Shown here: in pieces, positions 23,001-35,400 of the stretch
Layout of the letters: the number at the start of each line of letters is the position of its first letter
Numbering within the stretch: position 1 is the first letter of the stretch
DNA from: Diphasiastrum complanatum
Lineage: Eukaryota; Streptophyta; Lycopodiopsida; Lycopodiales; Lycopodiaceae
Length of the DNA: 64,000 nucleotides
Direction of reading: 5' to 3'
NCBI GenBank assembly: GCA_029204225.1
Contig: CM055099.1
Coordinates: 62,395,374 to 62,459,373 of the forward strand
Translations under genes and position numbers: made by a program
Notes under the pieces: model-generated
Told to the model about the DNA's origin: nothing
Database searches by the model: none
Seen by the model: only the letters and a program-made list of their open reading frames with translations

Positions 23001-26000
23001 TCTTGCACTGCGTGTCCTTTCTCAGGTATGCATCTCATTTTATCCTCCATTTTTGTGTTTCGTTGAAGTTTCACCTCTGCCACAATTTGCTGAAGTATTT
23101 CAATGCACGCACCACAGGACTGTGCTGCCTCCGTGTGTGAGCGTAATTGGAGCACATGGGCACTGATTCACACGAGGAGAAGAAACCGGTTGTCAGTGAG
23201 TCAGTTGGAGCGGTTGGTGTTCTGTAGCACCAACGCACGACCATTACGAGCGCATTGCAGGTGATAAGCTAATCTTTCATAGCATGTTGGTTGACTCCTG
23301 GTATGTTGGTTTCATTTCTTGATAAAGTTGTCTCTCTGACATGCAAATTTTAAACCTTGCAGACGAAGATATCCGATTTGGAGCGCCAGGTTGACTTGCC
23401 TACGGACAGCACCCATCCCATGCCTGCAGATGACCTTGGCACACAGTTGATGGCAGAGAGAGAGAGGGAGCTTGTCGAGATGAGAGAGAGAGCTTGGGCT
23501 TGAGCACAGAGAGCCCCCATTGTATGAGGCAGACGAGCCAGTGTCAGAGGATGAGCATGATGAGGATGAGCCCATTCGGGTTGTGTTTGCCAGTTCAGAG
23601 AGAGATGAGGCAGACCATACAGGTGCAGGGCACACGCCACGGGCAGGGGTCACAGGTGCATCACGTGGCAGAGGTGGGACACATGGCACAGGTTATACCG
23701 GTAGACCGGCAGGGCACACAGGGGGGGGCAGTGGCATACCTACCTATGTCGACATGATGGAGGAGGCTCTTGATAGAGGGCAGAGTGGTTTAGATGCCGG
23801 TCCCGCAGATGTTTGGATGTGTGCAGCACAGAGTCATGGCCGTTACTACGACAGCACACTAGAGGAGGCACCTGATGGCTTTCATTGCACAGATTGGGAG
23901 GCCATGCAGGGTCTACAGGGTGCACATGATGAGGCACGAGATGAGGCTTGGGTTGATTCAGGGGTTGGTGCACAGGATGATTCAGAGGTCGGTGCACAGG
24001 ATGATTTAGAGGCTGGTGCACAGGATGAGTCCCAGAGCCCAGAGCATTTGTATTCGGATGCCCAGCTGGCCGACTTGGTTGCCACATTGGATTCAGAGGC
24101 CCAGCAGATGCCGAGTGTCAGGGCGCCCCCATCATCTCTTGCTAGCATGCCATACACAGAGTCCCAGCCAGAGCAGCCGCATGAGGTGCCTACAGTTCCT
24201 CCAGCTCCTCAGAGGGTGTATGTGCATCGCACAGCTCCTCCAGTGCCACCGATGCCATTTAGGCCTGCAGCCCCTCCATCGCCGTCCACTTCTGCAGCAC
24301 CAGGTCTCCATGGCAGGCCACCATCTGTGCCCAGGTTTTCTCTTGCAGCGCCCACATCCACAGTGGCTCCTCCAGTTGCAGCACCCACGTCACATCCTCC
24401 TCCTTTGGTAGCACCCAGGATGTACCAGTACCGGCCACCACAGCGCCCCTTTCAGTACATATCGCCACTGTACTTGCCTCTTGCACAGCCAGTTCCTCCA
24501 CCTGCAGCAGCCCCATGGGCACACTCCACGAGCTCATCCTCCTCGCTCAGTTGCACAGGGAGTTCCCTCTTTTGGTTCCCTATCCCAGTCGGCCTCAGCT
24601 TGGGCCCAGCCTAGCCAGCCAGGTGATTTGCATGGGGGTGATGAGGCATTGACAGCTCCTCTTGTCCGCAAGAGACCAGGCAGGCCCAAGGGTGCAACGA
24701 ACAAGAAAGGCAAGGCACAGAAACTGCCAGGGAGGAGAGGACGACCACGCAGGGCTCCAGGTACAGGTAGAGGTGCAATATCACAGCCAGTTGGAGCAGG
24801 TGTTGTTGGTTTGGCCTGCTTGGGGGCTGATGCGGAGGCTGATTGGGAGGATGAGGATGACAAGTCTTCCCCCTCGGATACACAGCCCATGCCAGTTCCA
24901 GACAGGCAGAGATATCGGCTGCGAGAGTCGGCTCGGGGCCCTGAGTTGTCTCCAGAGCATTCGTCTGAGTCAGAGCCAGAGCATTGATTGTGGCTCTGTG
25001 TAGCGCAGGCATCCCAAAGGGAGCCGGGAACCACGACTTAGCTTCCCAGCCTTCAACTCTTGCCATCCAAACCCACTTGACATACAAGCAGCCAACTCGC
25101 CAACAACGATCAGACTTAACCAACTTGAAGTTCCGAAAACCAACATTGAGATCCAACCTGGCGCCATGCCAGATCGGGGGTCCCGACGTGGGTGACTTCC
25201 CTCCAAGCAAGCCGCCCGACATACATCAAACTTAACCAACTCGAAGCTTCGTTACAAACGAGTAACATCCATTCCAAGCAAGCGGTCTGACTTACATCAG
25301 ACTTAACCAACTGAAAGCTTCGTCACGAGCGCTGGAAGCCAACCTGGCGCCACGCCAGACTGGACAGCCATAAACAGGTAACATCCACCCAAGCAAGCCA
25401 TCCAACTCAGCCGACAGGTTAGAGCCCGTTCCCCAAGAGCTTAACCCATTCACGTTCATGCAAGGAACACTCAGAACCACAAGCCGCGACAGATATGGAA
25501 ACAACCAGTTCTTGGACCAAATGGTCCCGACAGCATACCGCTGGCGCCACGGACCGAATGGTCCCGACGGCATACCGCTGGCGTCCCGGGATACGACCCT
25601 CAGCTATGTGCCAAGTTAAAAATTTTGAAAGCGGCCTTACAACTGGCGCTTTTACCGAACACTGAAACCCAGAAGGTAATCAGAGTCAGTTTGAGGAAAA
25701 TCCCACTTTATTGATAAATCTGAGAAGGTTACATTTCAAGTGTGTGACCGACCCTAGTCTCCGGGGCGCTAGCATGCCAAGGCGAGAGCCATGACAACAT
25801 TCCAGCAAGGGAGGCTGAGACTTGGTTGGAGCTCGCCCTGAGTCGCAACCCGCACTCCCCTATAGTATTGGTGTGATTCGGCACCCCCCCTCATACCAAG
25901 CACTCTACCCAAGCTGGTAAAGCACGTTTTTCTCTCTCTAGGATTTTCTCTTTCTAGAAAGTCATTTTCTCTCTCTAGATTTTATTGATCCCCAGGCTTC

Positions 26001-29000
26001 CTTTAATCATGCCTAGATCGTGTGAGGTGATTGCACATCGATCTGAGCTCTCTGGACTTCGCTAGAACCGATCAAAGATTTTCAGCCATAGGAACTTGGC
26101 GCCGGCTGGATTCTGGTCACAGTGGCGCCGGGAGCGGCGCCGGCGCCGTTGGCGCCGGGAGCAGCAGGGGCGCTGCTGGCGCCGGGGACATAGCTGGCGC
26201 CGATGGCGCCGGAAGTAAAGCTTGTAAAGGTAGCTTTACAACATCCACCCCACCTTTATAAAATCTGATGTCCTCATCAGATGTCAGATTAAAGTAAAGG
26301 TGTCTCCCAATTAAAATAACTATACATTTAAGCTACTTGGCACAGTACTCAATTTACTGGCCACTTTTTATGAACATTGAAGCTGGCACACCACAAGTCG
26401 GAGGCTCAGCTCTTTGTACTGAAAAATTACATAACTTGAAAATATATCTTTGTCTGGGAAAAGCGTAGATTTGATATCGCTTTCGTAAAACCCGAGAACC
26501 TTATTAACTGGTGACAGAGGCCTTTCTTTGAAATGTTCGCCCCTGTCGCTTCTGACTTTCGACTTTGGAACTCCTTTGAGCTCCTGATTTGTCCTTGATG
26601 CACTTTGTGTTGAGCTCCCTGAGCTCCAGATTTGTTCAGTTCCGCACAAGTATCAAGGCTCCTTGAGCCGAAGGATTTATCGTTTGATTGCACACTTTAT
26701 GGTCCACTTCGTGCCTTGTTGCTTCTGCACCTTGATTTCTCTCCTTGTCCCAGCCTGATCTTGATACTTTTCCATCTTGGCTCTTTAAGGTAGGCAAAGA
26801 TTGAGTACTCCGCAATGCACCTCTCACTTAGCTTGAAGTAGCTCTTTGAATCAGCCCAAATGTAACCATTGACCTCGTGGAAAGCCAAAGGATCGCACCA
26901 GTTTGATCCGCATCCGAACTATCTCTTCGCGTTTGTTTGAAGCACCATGTCCGTCGCGCAAAATTTGACTTTCACAATTCCATCACTGGTCAGTTGCCTC
27001 ACAGTCAAAACAAGAAGTGTACATCGAGCTTGGCTTCAAGTAGCTCTCTTTGAATCAGACACATGCACCCAGAGTTTGCACTAGTCCGATCTCAACGCGA
27101 ACTGTCCCTTAGCGTCCGTTCGAAATACCAAGTCTCTCATGCAAGACTCAACTTTCTCAGTTCCTTCATTGATCAGCTGCCTTACACGTAACACAAGCCA
27201 GCGTACTCATATGTTTCCTCATCATTGCTGGTCCAGAGAAAGCCTATAACAAACTTTCCTTTCCACAACAAAAACTTGTCAACTTATTAGGTCCAAAGTT
27301 CGCCAGTCTCCTCGTGTGAGTATGGCTAGGTCACCTTGAATTTGCCCCCATTTTGATCAACTTTAATTCAAAATTTGCCCCAAGAGAGAGGTGTGTGTGA
27401 TAGTTCCCCTCCACTTAATAAATCAGCTGATCGGACTTTAGAGTAGAGTTCTTCGGACAAAAAGCCTTTCCAACACTTTGCTTCCCATCGGCTAGGATTA
27501 TGGCTCGATCCAACTTGTTGCCAATCTCTGAAGAGGATCCTAGTCTTTTCCCCTTTGAGGAAAAACCCAACTGATACTGGATATCACCCATGCTCAGTGA
27601 GTTTCAGTTCCGAAGGTGGCCGTCCCAAAATGAAGACCAACTGCTATAGAAGATCTCCCCTGAAATTGCCCTTTCCAACTTTTGACTTCCTGCTTGCGTC
27701 TGGTGAGCGTTGTCGCAAATGAAACTAACCCAAGAAACAGGCTAGTCATCCATCCTTTGCAAACATTGAGTCATTTCGTTGTCGTTCACGTGCGAGTACT
27801 TGAACTGCAAATCCGCCGCACAGATTTTGGATATCGCCCATGCTCAGTGAGTTTCAGTTCCGAAGGTGGCCGTCCCAAAATGAAGACCAACTGCTCCATA
27901 GAAGATCTCCCCTGAAATGGCCCTTTCCAACTTTTGACTTCTTGCTTGCGTCTGGTGGGCGTTGTCGCAAATGAAACTAACCCAAGAAACAGGCTAGCCA
28001 TCCATCCTTTGCAAACATTGAGTCGTTTCGTTGTCGTTCACGTGTGAGTACTTGAACTTCAAATCCGCCCCACAGATTCTGTAGTCCTCTTTGTTTAATG
28101 GTATCAGCCTTCAAAAGAAAAGGTTCCTTCTCGAGCCATCAGCTCCTTGTATCACAAGCAATCATGCAAACCAGGCAAAGCACGAGTACTAAGACTCACC
28201 ACGAATACGTACAAGTAAGACACTCAGGCAGGTTTACTAACAAGTAACAAAGGCAAGGTCCCCCTTTGAGATGGTCCTGCCAACGGACCTTTGCCTGGCC
28301 GCGCCCATACAAATCGATCACAGAATCAGCCCACATAGGACACCCCTCCAACTATCCGTGCTTTCACCATTAAGCAGCACATTGCCTCAGTCACGCCCCA
28401 CCACTTTTTGGTCGATAGCCCTTATAGCTAAACGATCGGCAGCTATCCCGCACCGGCAGCTAACCACCCGTGCTTTACACCCGAATTCGAGCAGCATCTC
28501 TGTATCAATGGTTAACCCGTACAGTTCGAATATGTCGCCCCGCACCCCACAAGGTACAGACCGTGCTTTCACCTCCCTAGGCAGCACTTTGCCTCATCCG
28601 TCCTACGTGCAGACAGCGCCAGGCCCGAACCGCGAGAACTGACCGTGCTTACACCTCAAGGGCAGCACTTTGACTCATCAAGTCCCCCGTTCTGCCGACC
28701 ACCCCGACCGTGGACGCACTTGTGCTTACACTGTGGGCAGCACCTTGCACAACAGTTGTCTTGATGAACCCCAAACCGTGGCCATTTCCGTGAGATTCGC
28801 ATAGCTGACCGGCCAGTCGGCTCTGATACCACATGTAGCGCAGGCATCCCAAAGGGAGCCGGGAACCACGACTTAGCTTCCCAGCCTTCAACTCTTGCCA
28901 TCCAAACCCACTTGACATACAAGCAGCCAACTCGCCAACAACGATCAGACTTAACCAACTTGAAGTTCCGAAAACCAACATTGAGATCCAACCTGGCGCC

Positions 29001-32000
29001 ATGCCAGATCGGGGGTCCCGACGTGGGTGACTTCCCTCCAAGCAAGCCGCCCGACATACATCAAACTTAACCAACTCGAAGCTTCGTTACAAACGAGTAA
29101 CATCCATTCCAAGCAAGCGGTCTGACTTACATCAGACTTAACCAACTGAAAGCTTCGTCACGAGCGCTGGAAGCCAACCTGGCGCCACGCCAGACTGGAC
29201 AGCCATAAACAGGTAACATCCACCCAAGCAAGCCATCCAACTCAGCCGACAGGTTAGAGCCCGTTCCCCAAGAGCTTAACCCATTCACGTTCATGCAAGG
29301 AACACTCAGAACCACAAGCCGCGACAGATATGGAAACAACCAGTTCTTGGACCAAATGGTCCCGACAGCATACCGCTGGCGCCACGGACCGAATGGTCCC
29401 GACGGCATACCGCTGGCGTCCCGGGATACGACCCTCAGCTATGTGCCAAGTTAAAAATTTTGAAAGCGGCCTTACAACTGGCGCTTTTACCGAACACTGA
29501 AACCCAGAAGGTAATCAGAGTCAGTTTGAGGAAAATCCCACTTTATTGATAAATCTGAGAAGGTTACATTTCAAGTGTGTGACCGACCCTAGTCTCCGGG
29601 GCGCTAGCATGCCAAGGCGAGAGCCATGACAACATTCCAGCAAGGGAGGCTGAGACTTGGTTGGAGCTCGCCCTGAGTCGCAACCCGCACTCCCCTATAG
29701 TATTGGTGTGATTCGGCACCCCCCCTCATACCAAGCACTCTACCCAAGCTGGTAAAGCACGTTTTTCTCTCTCTAGGATTTTCTCTTTCTAGAAAGTCAT
29801 TTTCTCTCTCTAGATTTTATTGATCCCCAGGCTTCCTTTAATCATGCCTAGATCGTGTGAGGTGATTGCACATCGATCTGAGCTCTCTGGACTTCGCTAG
29901 AACCGATCAAAGATTTTCAGCCATAGGAACTTGGCGCCGGCTGGATTCTGGTCACAGTGGCGCCGGGAGCGGCGCCGGCGCCGTTGGCGCCGGGAGCAGC
30001 AGGGGCGCTGCTGGCGCCGGGGACATAGCTGGCGCCGATGGCGCCGGAAGTAAAGCTTGTAAAGGTAGCTTTACAACACTCTGGTGTTTTAGTTTCAGTA
30101 GTTTGTCTCTAGCAGACGGTCTACCATTGTACTCAGATGATTTTTCACATTATATACAGTGTTTGGCCTACATTATTTGCTGCACATTGTGCGTATGTCG
30201 CTCTGTACATGTGATGCTTTATTTTATGTCGAAGAATTCTATGTGCGTGTCTGAATCCTGTTTTCATTTAATTTCGTTTGAAATGAATGCTAGCTTCACA
30301 TATATGCACCTACATCATGAGCACAACAATCACCCCTACACCCCAAACGACATTTCATAAACACATGTAATACATCTGCATTTAAAAAAATTACAGACAT
30401 TGCATCTTACATGACCAGGCTCGCGTTGCACAAAAAACAACTATGTATATATTCAACCGTTGTATCAGGATAACATCACATATACTGTCATTTTTTTAAG
30501 CAGCCATCTAGTTATTTGCTACACTATAAACTGCCGAAAACTACATAGCAACAGTCCGCCACATACGGCTGGACCTCATCTATTCTAAACATCTCTCACT
30601 GATCCTCCACCGACTCCTCGCCCTCGTCTGGTGCATTGTTTTGTCGCTCTTGCTCTGCCTCCCGGTTAGCCCGAGCTGCCTCTTGGTTAGCCCGACGTCT
30701 GGCCGCCCTTTCCCTGACCATGATGAGTTGCCGTCATGTGAAATTCATTCCGATCTGCTCATCCAGATCCAGCTCGACAGCGGGGACAGGACCCACAGCG
30801 GGGGCGGGTGGCTCCGGTTTCGGATTTCTCTGTCGAGTTTGTCGCAGCATCTCTCGAATATCTGCCTCTTGCTTTCGATGCCTCTCGTTGTGCCTTCGGA
30901 TATCTTCCTCAAGCTTCCTCCTGGCTTCGCCCTCGGGCTTCGGTGGTATGTGCTCTGCCATCTCAATCGACCTTCTCCTCACAGCACCCTGGTCCTTGAA
31001 CACCCTCTCACAGCACCTTGGCTCTCAAACAGCCTCTCACAGCTTGTCACTGGCTCTCGCTTGCTCTCTCACTGTCTATCACTAGCTCTCTCACAGCCTC
31101 TGAAAATGCCAACCACAATGGCATTGTGAGTGCCTATTTATCCCCACAGCCTGATCGGCCATGTGGATCCCCATCATCCCTCCATGTGCCTCTGTACCTG
31201 CCCCCATGTGATTTGTGTTGGTCTCCCATTGGGCCCATGGTCTGCTCACCCACAATGCCCATGTGCCTCTGTACTTGCCCCCATGTGATGCTACCCCCCT
31301 GTGTTGGTCTCCCATTGGCCCCTCGGTCTGCTCACTCGCAGTGCCCATGTGCCACTGCAACAGTCCCCTGCATCATGTACTGTACCCTCTTTTTTTACAA
31401 CCAAAACCCCCCTTTTTTTACTTTTTTGTCCTTTTTTGGTAGTTAATATGCAAAAAAAATTTATTAAAAATATATTAAAAAATAAAAAAATATTAAAAAT
31501 GGTACTGATATGGTACCGGCGGTACCATACCAGCGGTACCACGAGGTACTATGATATATATATCATAGTGGCACGTGGTACCGCCATTATGATACCGCGG
31601 TACCATAATGGTGGTACCGCGGTTATGGTGCCGCCCTCAGACCATCGGTACCACAAAAATAATATTTTTTATTATTTAAAAAAAAAAAAACCCTTTTAAC
31701 AGGCTAAAAGTAGGTAAAAAATTCAGGAAAAAAAAGGGGTACGGTTTAGAAAAAAGATGTTACTGTACAGGGGGACTGTACTGGGGGCACTGTGGGAGAG
31801 CAGACCTGGTGGTCAATGGGAGTGCAGCACGTGGGGGGGCAGCAAATCCGGACAGGTACACCGTCACATGGGCACTGTGGGGAAGCAGACCATGGACCCA
31901 ATTGGAGTGCAGCATGTGGGGGAGCAATACATGGGGCAGGTACAGTAGCACATGGGCACTGTGGAGGAGCAGACCATGGACCTAATCGGAGTGCAGCATG

Positions 32001-32422
32001 TGGGGGATCAGCACATGGGGCAGGTACAGTAGCATTGTGCTCCGCATGGCTGACAACGAGGGGTCGACACTTGGACTGGTATATGAGCTCATGACGGTGT
32101 ACCTGTCCGGATTTGCTGCTCCCCCACATGCTGCACTCCCATTGACCCCAAGGTCTGCTCCCCCACAGTGCCCCCTGTACAGTCCCTTTGTACAGTCCCC
32201 CCTTTTTTCTAAACCCTGACACTTTTTTTTTCAGAATTTTTTATCCTAAAATACCCTAGTAAAAGGGGTTTTTAATTAAAAAAAAAATAATAATAAAAAA
32301 TATTATTATTATGGTGCCGCCCTGGTACTGCGGGTCTGAGGGCGGCACCATAATGGCGGTACCACCATTATGGTACCGGCGGTACCGTAATGGTGGTACC
32401 ATGGGGTACTATGATATATATA

Positions 32423-32466
<44 letters not shown>

Positions 32467-35400
32467 TACACTATCTTTCAATTGTACTGTCCACAGTGAA
32501 TTTATAAAATCTCTTGTATGTCCTCATCTGTGTGGTGGTTGAATCCCGGACTTCATGGAGAGGAAAGGAACTAACTACTTATTGGAGGGGTGAACTCATA
32601 AAAGGTTGAGGAAACTATGTTGTCCTGAAATAGGAAATGCATCTTTTGCCATCTGTCAAATACACGTGCAACCAATGAATGTTAAAGAAATTAAGTTTCT
32701 TGAGACAAGGATGCATCACTTGCTGAGGGTTCTAAATTGGGTATTTATTCTGAAATTTTGATGCTGCACTAATAGATATGGACGGCAATAATGTGTCATC
32801 CAGTAGTAGTCAAATGACTAGGATCATGCATTCATACAAGAAAAAAAGATCACATGACTCCTCACTCCCAGATACTGATAGATGAATTTCTAAATGAATT
32901 TATCAATCTTATTGTGAATACATAAAATGTTAACTGAGCAATTGTAGGAAATCAAAGTGCCAAGATCCTTCTAACATTCAATCTCCATATACAAGAAGAA
33001 GAAAAAGAGGAAGAAGAAGAAGAAGAAGAGGGAGAGGGTTAGGCGCCCTCAAGGAGAGAGAAAGTAGTAGCAATGCTTGAAAGGGAATGAATTACAAATG
33101 AACAAAGAGTACATATAAGTAGGCCTTCCAAGGGCCTAGACTCTTCCAAACTCTAAGTTCTAGAACCTTCCAAGACCCACTACTAATTATAGGGCACCCC
33201 TAAAAGTCAAGATAGGGTCCCTTAACATAATTAGACTTTACTTGGACCCACGAATTACTACTGGACCAAAATTGGGTCCAACTCAACTAAAACTGACTTA
33301 ACATGGTCTAAATAATAAACCAAACCCATGGTTACACAAGTCTCGACCTTTTGGGTCAAATTAACCCATGAGAAACTATCATTATCATTTATTACTTCTA
33401 ACACCCTCCTTAAATGATAATGTACAAAACATAACATGACATGAAGTATGAAAAATTGCAACAAAAATGCAAAGTGTTGCATGCTGCCCAAAACTCCATG
33501 TAGCCGAAAAAGAAAAGATGTAGCTTGCTGTCCAAGCTTAATGCCGCCAAAAAAAAACTTCAGCTTGAAGTAGTCGAAGTAGCCGAAATCTCAGCCCCAA
33601 TCATGCTCGATGTAGAAGAGATGTAGAATACGAAGTGCGGTAGCATCAAGTCGAAAAGTGAAGACAAGCATGCTCCATCCAAAGTAGGTAACCAAAAAAC
33701 CAGCCACAAGCCGAAATATGGATTTGCAATCCATCAATGGTTCCCACATGATTCCATAAGTCTTCTTACCACAAGAAACATAAAGAAGAGTATGATACTC
33801 TTTTACCATCACATCCTCCCGAATCTTACTATCAATGATCTGCTCACCAACACTAGGTAAGACAACACCGTCATCATAAGAAGTAAGCATCAAAACATGA
33901 AAATCAGCATAAGGTACTGATTTTGGTGAGGCATGTGTGTTTCCTCCAAGATAAAAAGATGCTTTGCTATCCCGCAAAGACTCGGACAACCAACAAGAGA
34001 CTGTAGCAGGCTGTCCAACAGCCACAAAATCACCAACACTTTGCTGTCCAAAGTGTTCCAAATGTGGACCTTGCTGTCCAAAAACCTTCCGCAGGCCGTT
34101 CCCGATGCATAATAGGATGCTCACTATGTAACATAGGCTGAAAATGATCAATAAACTATGGCTAAATCTGGTGTCCACCATCTTCAAGAAAAAAACCAAC
34201 AACTTGCCACTTTGAACACCCAAATAATCTAGTAACACGCCACTTTGAACCAATGTACTAATTGACATGATTTTTTCCCCTCCTCCATTAGTACAAAATG
34301 GCTTCAAAGAATGCTTGATTTCAACCTTTTCCAAAACATTATCTTGAGAAGCTTGCTCATAAAGTTCTTCACTAATGCATGCATCATTTGCAACAAATGG
34401 CTCAAGAGAAGAAGAATGCTTTACCATACCAACATTCCGATGCAAACTTGTACTTGTAGAAAGACAATGATCAAACTTTGCATGACTTTGCCCTTCTACC
34501 TTCAAAGAGGATGAACTAGAGAGGAGAAAGCATGATGATGAATCCTTTATTCGGTACATCTTTAAAAGTGTTTCCCAAGCACTTTTAGAGGTCTTGCAAA
34601 ATCTCAAATGATATAAGATAGATCTTGTTACCAATAAAATCTTGATCATCACGTCGATGCAAAATCTCAGCTTGCAACTCCATGAAGAATAGTTGGTGCC
34701 ATCTAACATATCTTCACCTGAACAAGTACGAATTGCTCCCAAATCTCTTGCCATAAGAACCAGCCAAGAAGATAAACTTTTTCAAACCCTAAATGTGCCC
34801 TAAAAGACACAAAAACCAGCAAGTATCAAATTTGACAAATCAGCACCGGAATGTGTCGAAACCACACATTAGATGGATGTAGGAACTCACCCTCCTACAA
34901 GCCTTGTGTGCTGAAAATTTCAGCCTGAAATTGCATTACAAACTCAAAAACCAGCAAGCAAAGAATCAGGTTAGCCTCCAACAAAGCTTTTTTTGGAACC
35001 CTTCTTTCTTGCCAAAAAGTGTGAACAATACACACACGGATAGGGCTGTTGCAACACCCTACAAATGGTAATATGCTGTCCAATTTTAGCCTCGGAATGT
35101 GATCGGATCATCACAATAAAATTAGCGCCTTCTTTCACACCTGGAAACAAGCAAAAAGAAGCGGATCTTCACTTTGTAAAATCAGCAAGGGTGTTGATTT
35201 TTCAGCCAAATTTGAAGAATAGAAATTGCTTGTAGATGGGCGCCCTCCTGCAAAGGAGCAAATCTGAAAAATAGGGCAGCAGCGGACCAACGGAAGTAGG
35301 ATAAACCTACACGGATGTGGGCGACCTAAACAAAGCCCTGAAGAAAATAATTAATGGCGCCTTCCTGCAACCTGAAAAATCAGCAAACAACAACCTGATT

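Larger units (their letters stand above)
26244..28833 (-). other. Internal region of the young LTR element, no pol
   Basis: Only short ORFs occur; the longest minus ones (26368-26649, 26427-26693) have no retroviral motifs, so I do not call genes. Two tandem copies of a ~250-bp unit lie at about 27577-27826 and 27827-28077, differing by a few bases. The 5' leader, next to the primer site, holds five spaced hairpin-like repeats (28358-28743). Confidence 0.75.
24999..30078 (-). mobile_element. Young non-autonomous LTR retrotransposon (LARD-like), minus orientation
   Basis: Two 1245-bp LTRs (24999-26243, 28834-30078) flank 2590 bp with no pol. The 5-bp duplication CTCTG lies at 24994-24998 and 30079-30083. 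The iMet primer site TGGTATCAGAGC on the minus strand at 28820-28831, two bases from the right LTR, fixes the orientation: 5' LTR on the right. The polypurine-like GGTGGGGTGGATG on the minus strand adjoins the left LTR. It sits 11 bp after the hAT-1 transposase stop codon. All proteins must come from another element, probably copia given the primer site (inference). Confidence 0.93.
20609..31553 (+). mobile_element. hAT DNA transposon hAT-1 (10.9 kb, with nested LTR element)
   Basis: The left end is CATAGGTCCCGCGGTAC; the inverted right end is CATAGTACCTCGTGGTACC. Both ends carry dense subterminal GGTACC-type palindromes (20620-20695 and 31500-31550), as expected of transposase binding sites. 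The flanks ATCTATAT and ATATATAT resemble an 8-bp target duplication in an AT repeat. Removing the nested element (24999-30083) leaves about 5.9 kb, a normal autonomous hAT size. It carries a transposase gene (20996-24987, +) and a convergent second gene (30961-30596, -). Confidence 0.8.

Noticed and set aside
24534-25222. Minus-strand ORFs of 166 and 203 codons
   Set aside because: They lie antisense to the hAT-1 tail and run into the LTR of the nested element; no known motif, and the LTR part repeats at 28656-29057.
28271-28642. 123-codon + ORF in the young LTR element
   Set aside because: It is on the strand opposite to the element's transcription and overlaps the hairpin repeats; not a likely protein.
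27577-28743. Spaced repeats considered as a CRISPR array
   Set aside because: The repeats are imperfect, irregularly spaced hairpins or a two-copy duplication in a plant retroelement; the genome is eukaryotic.
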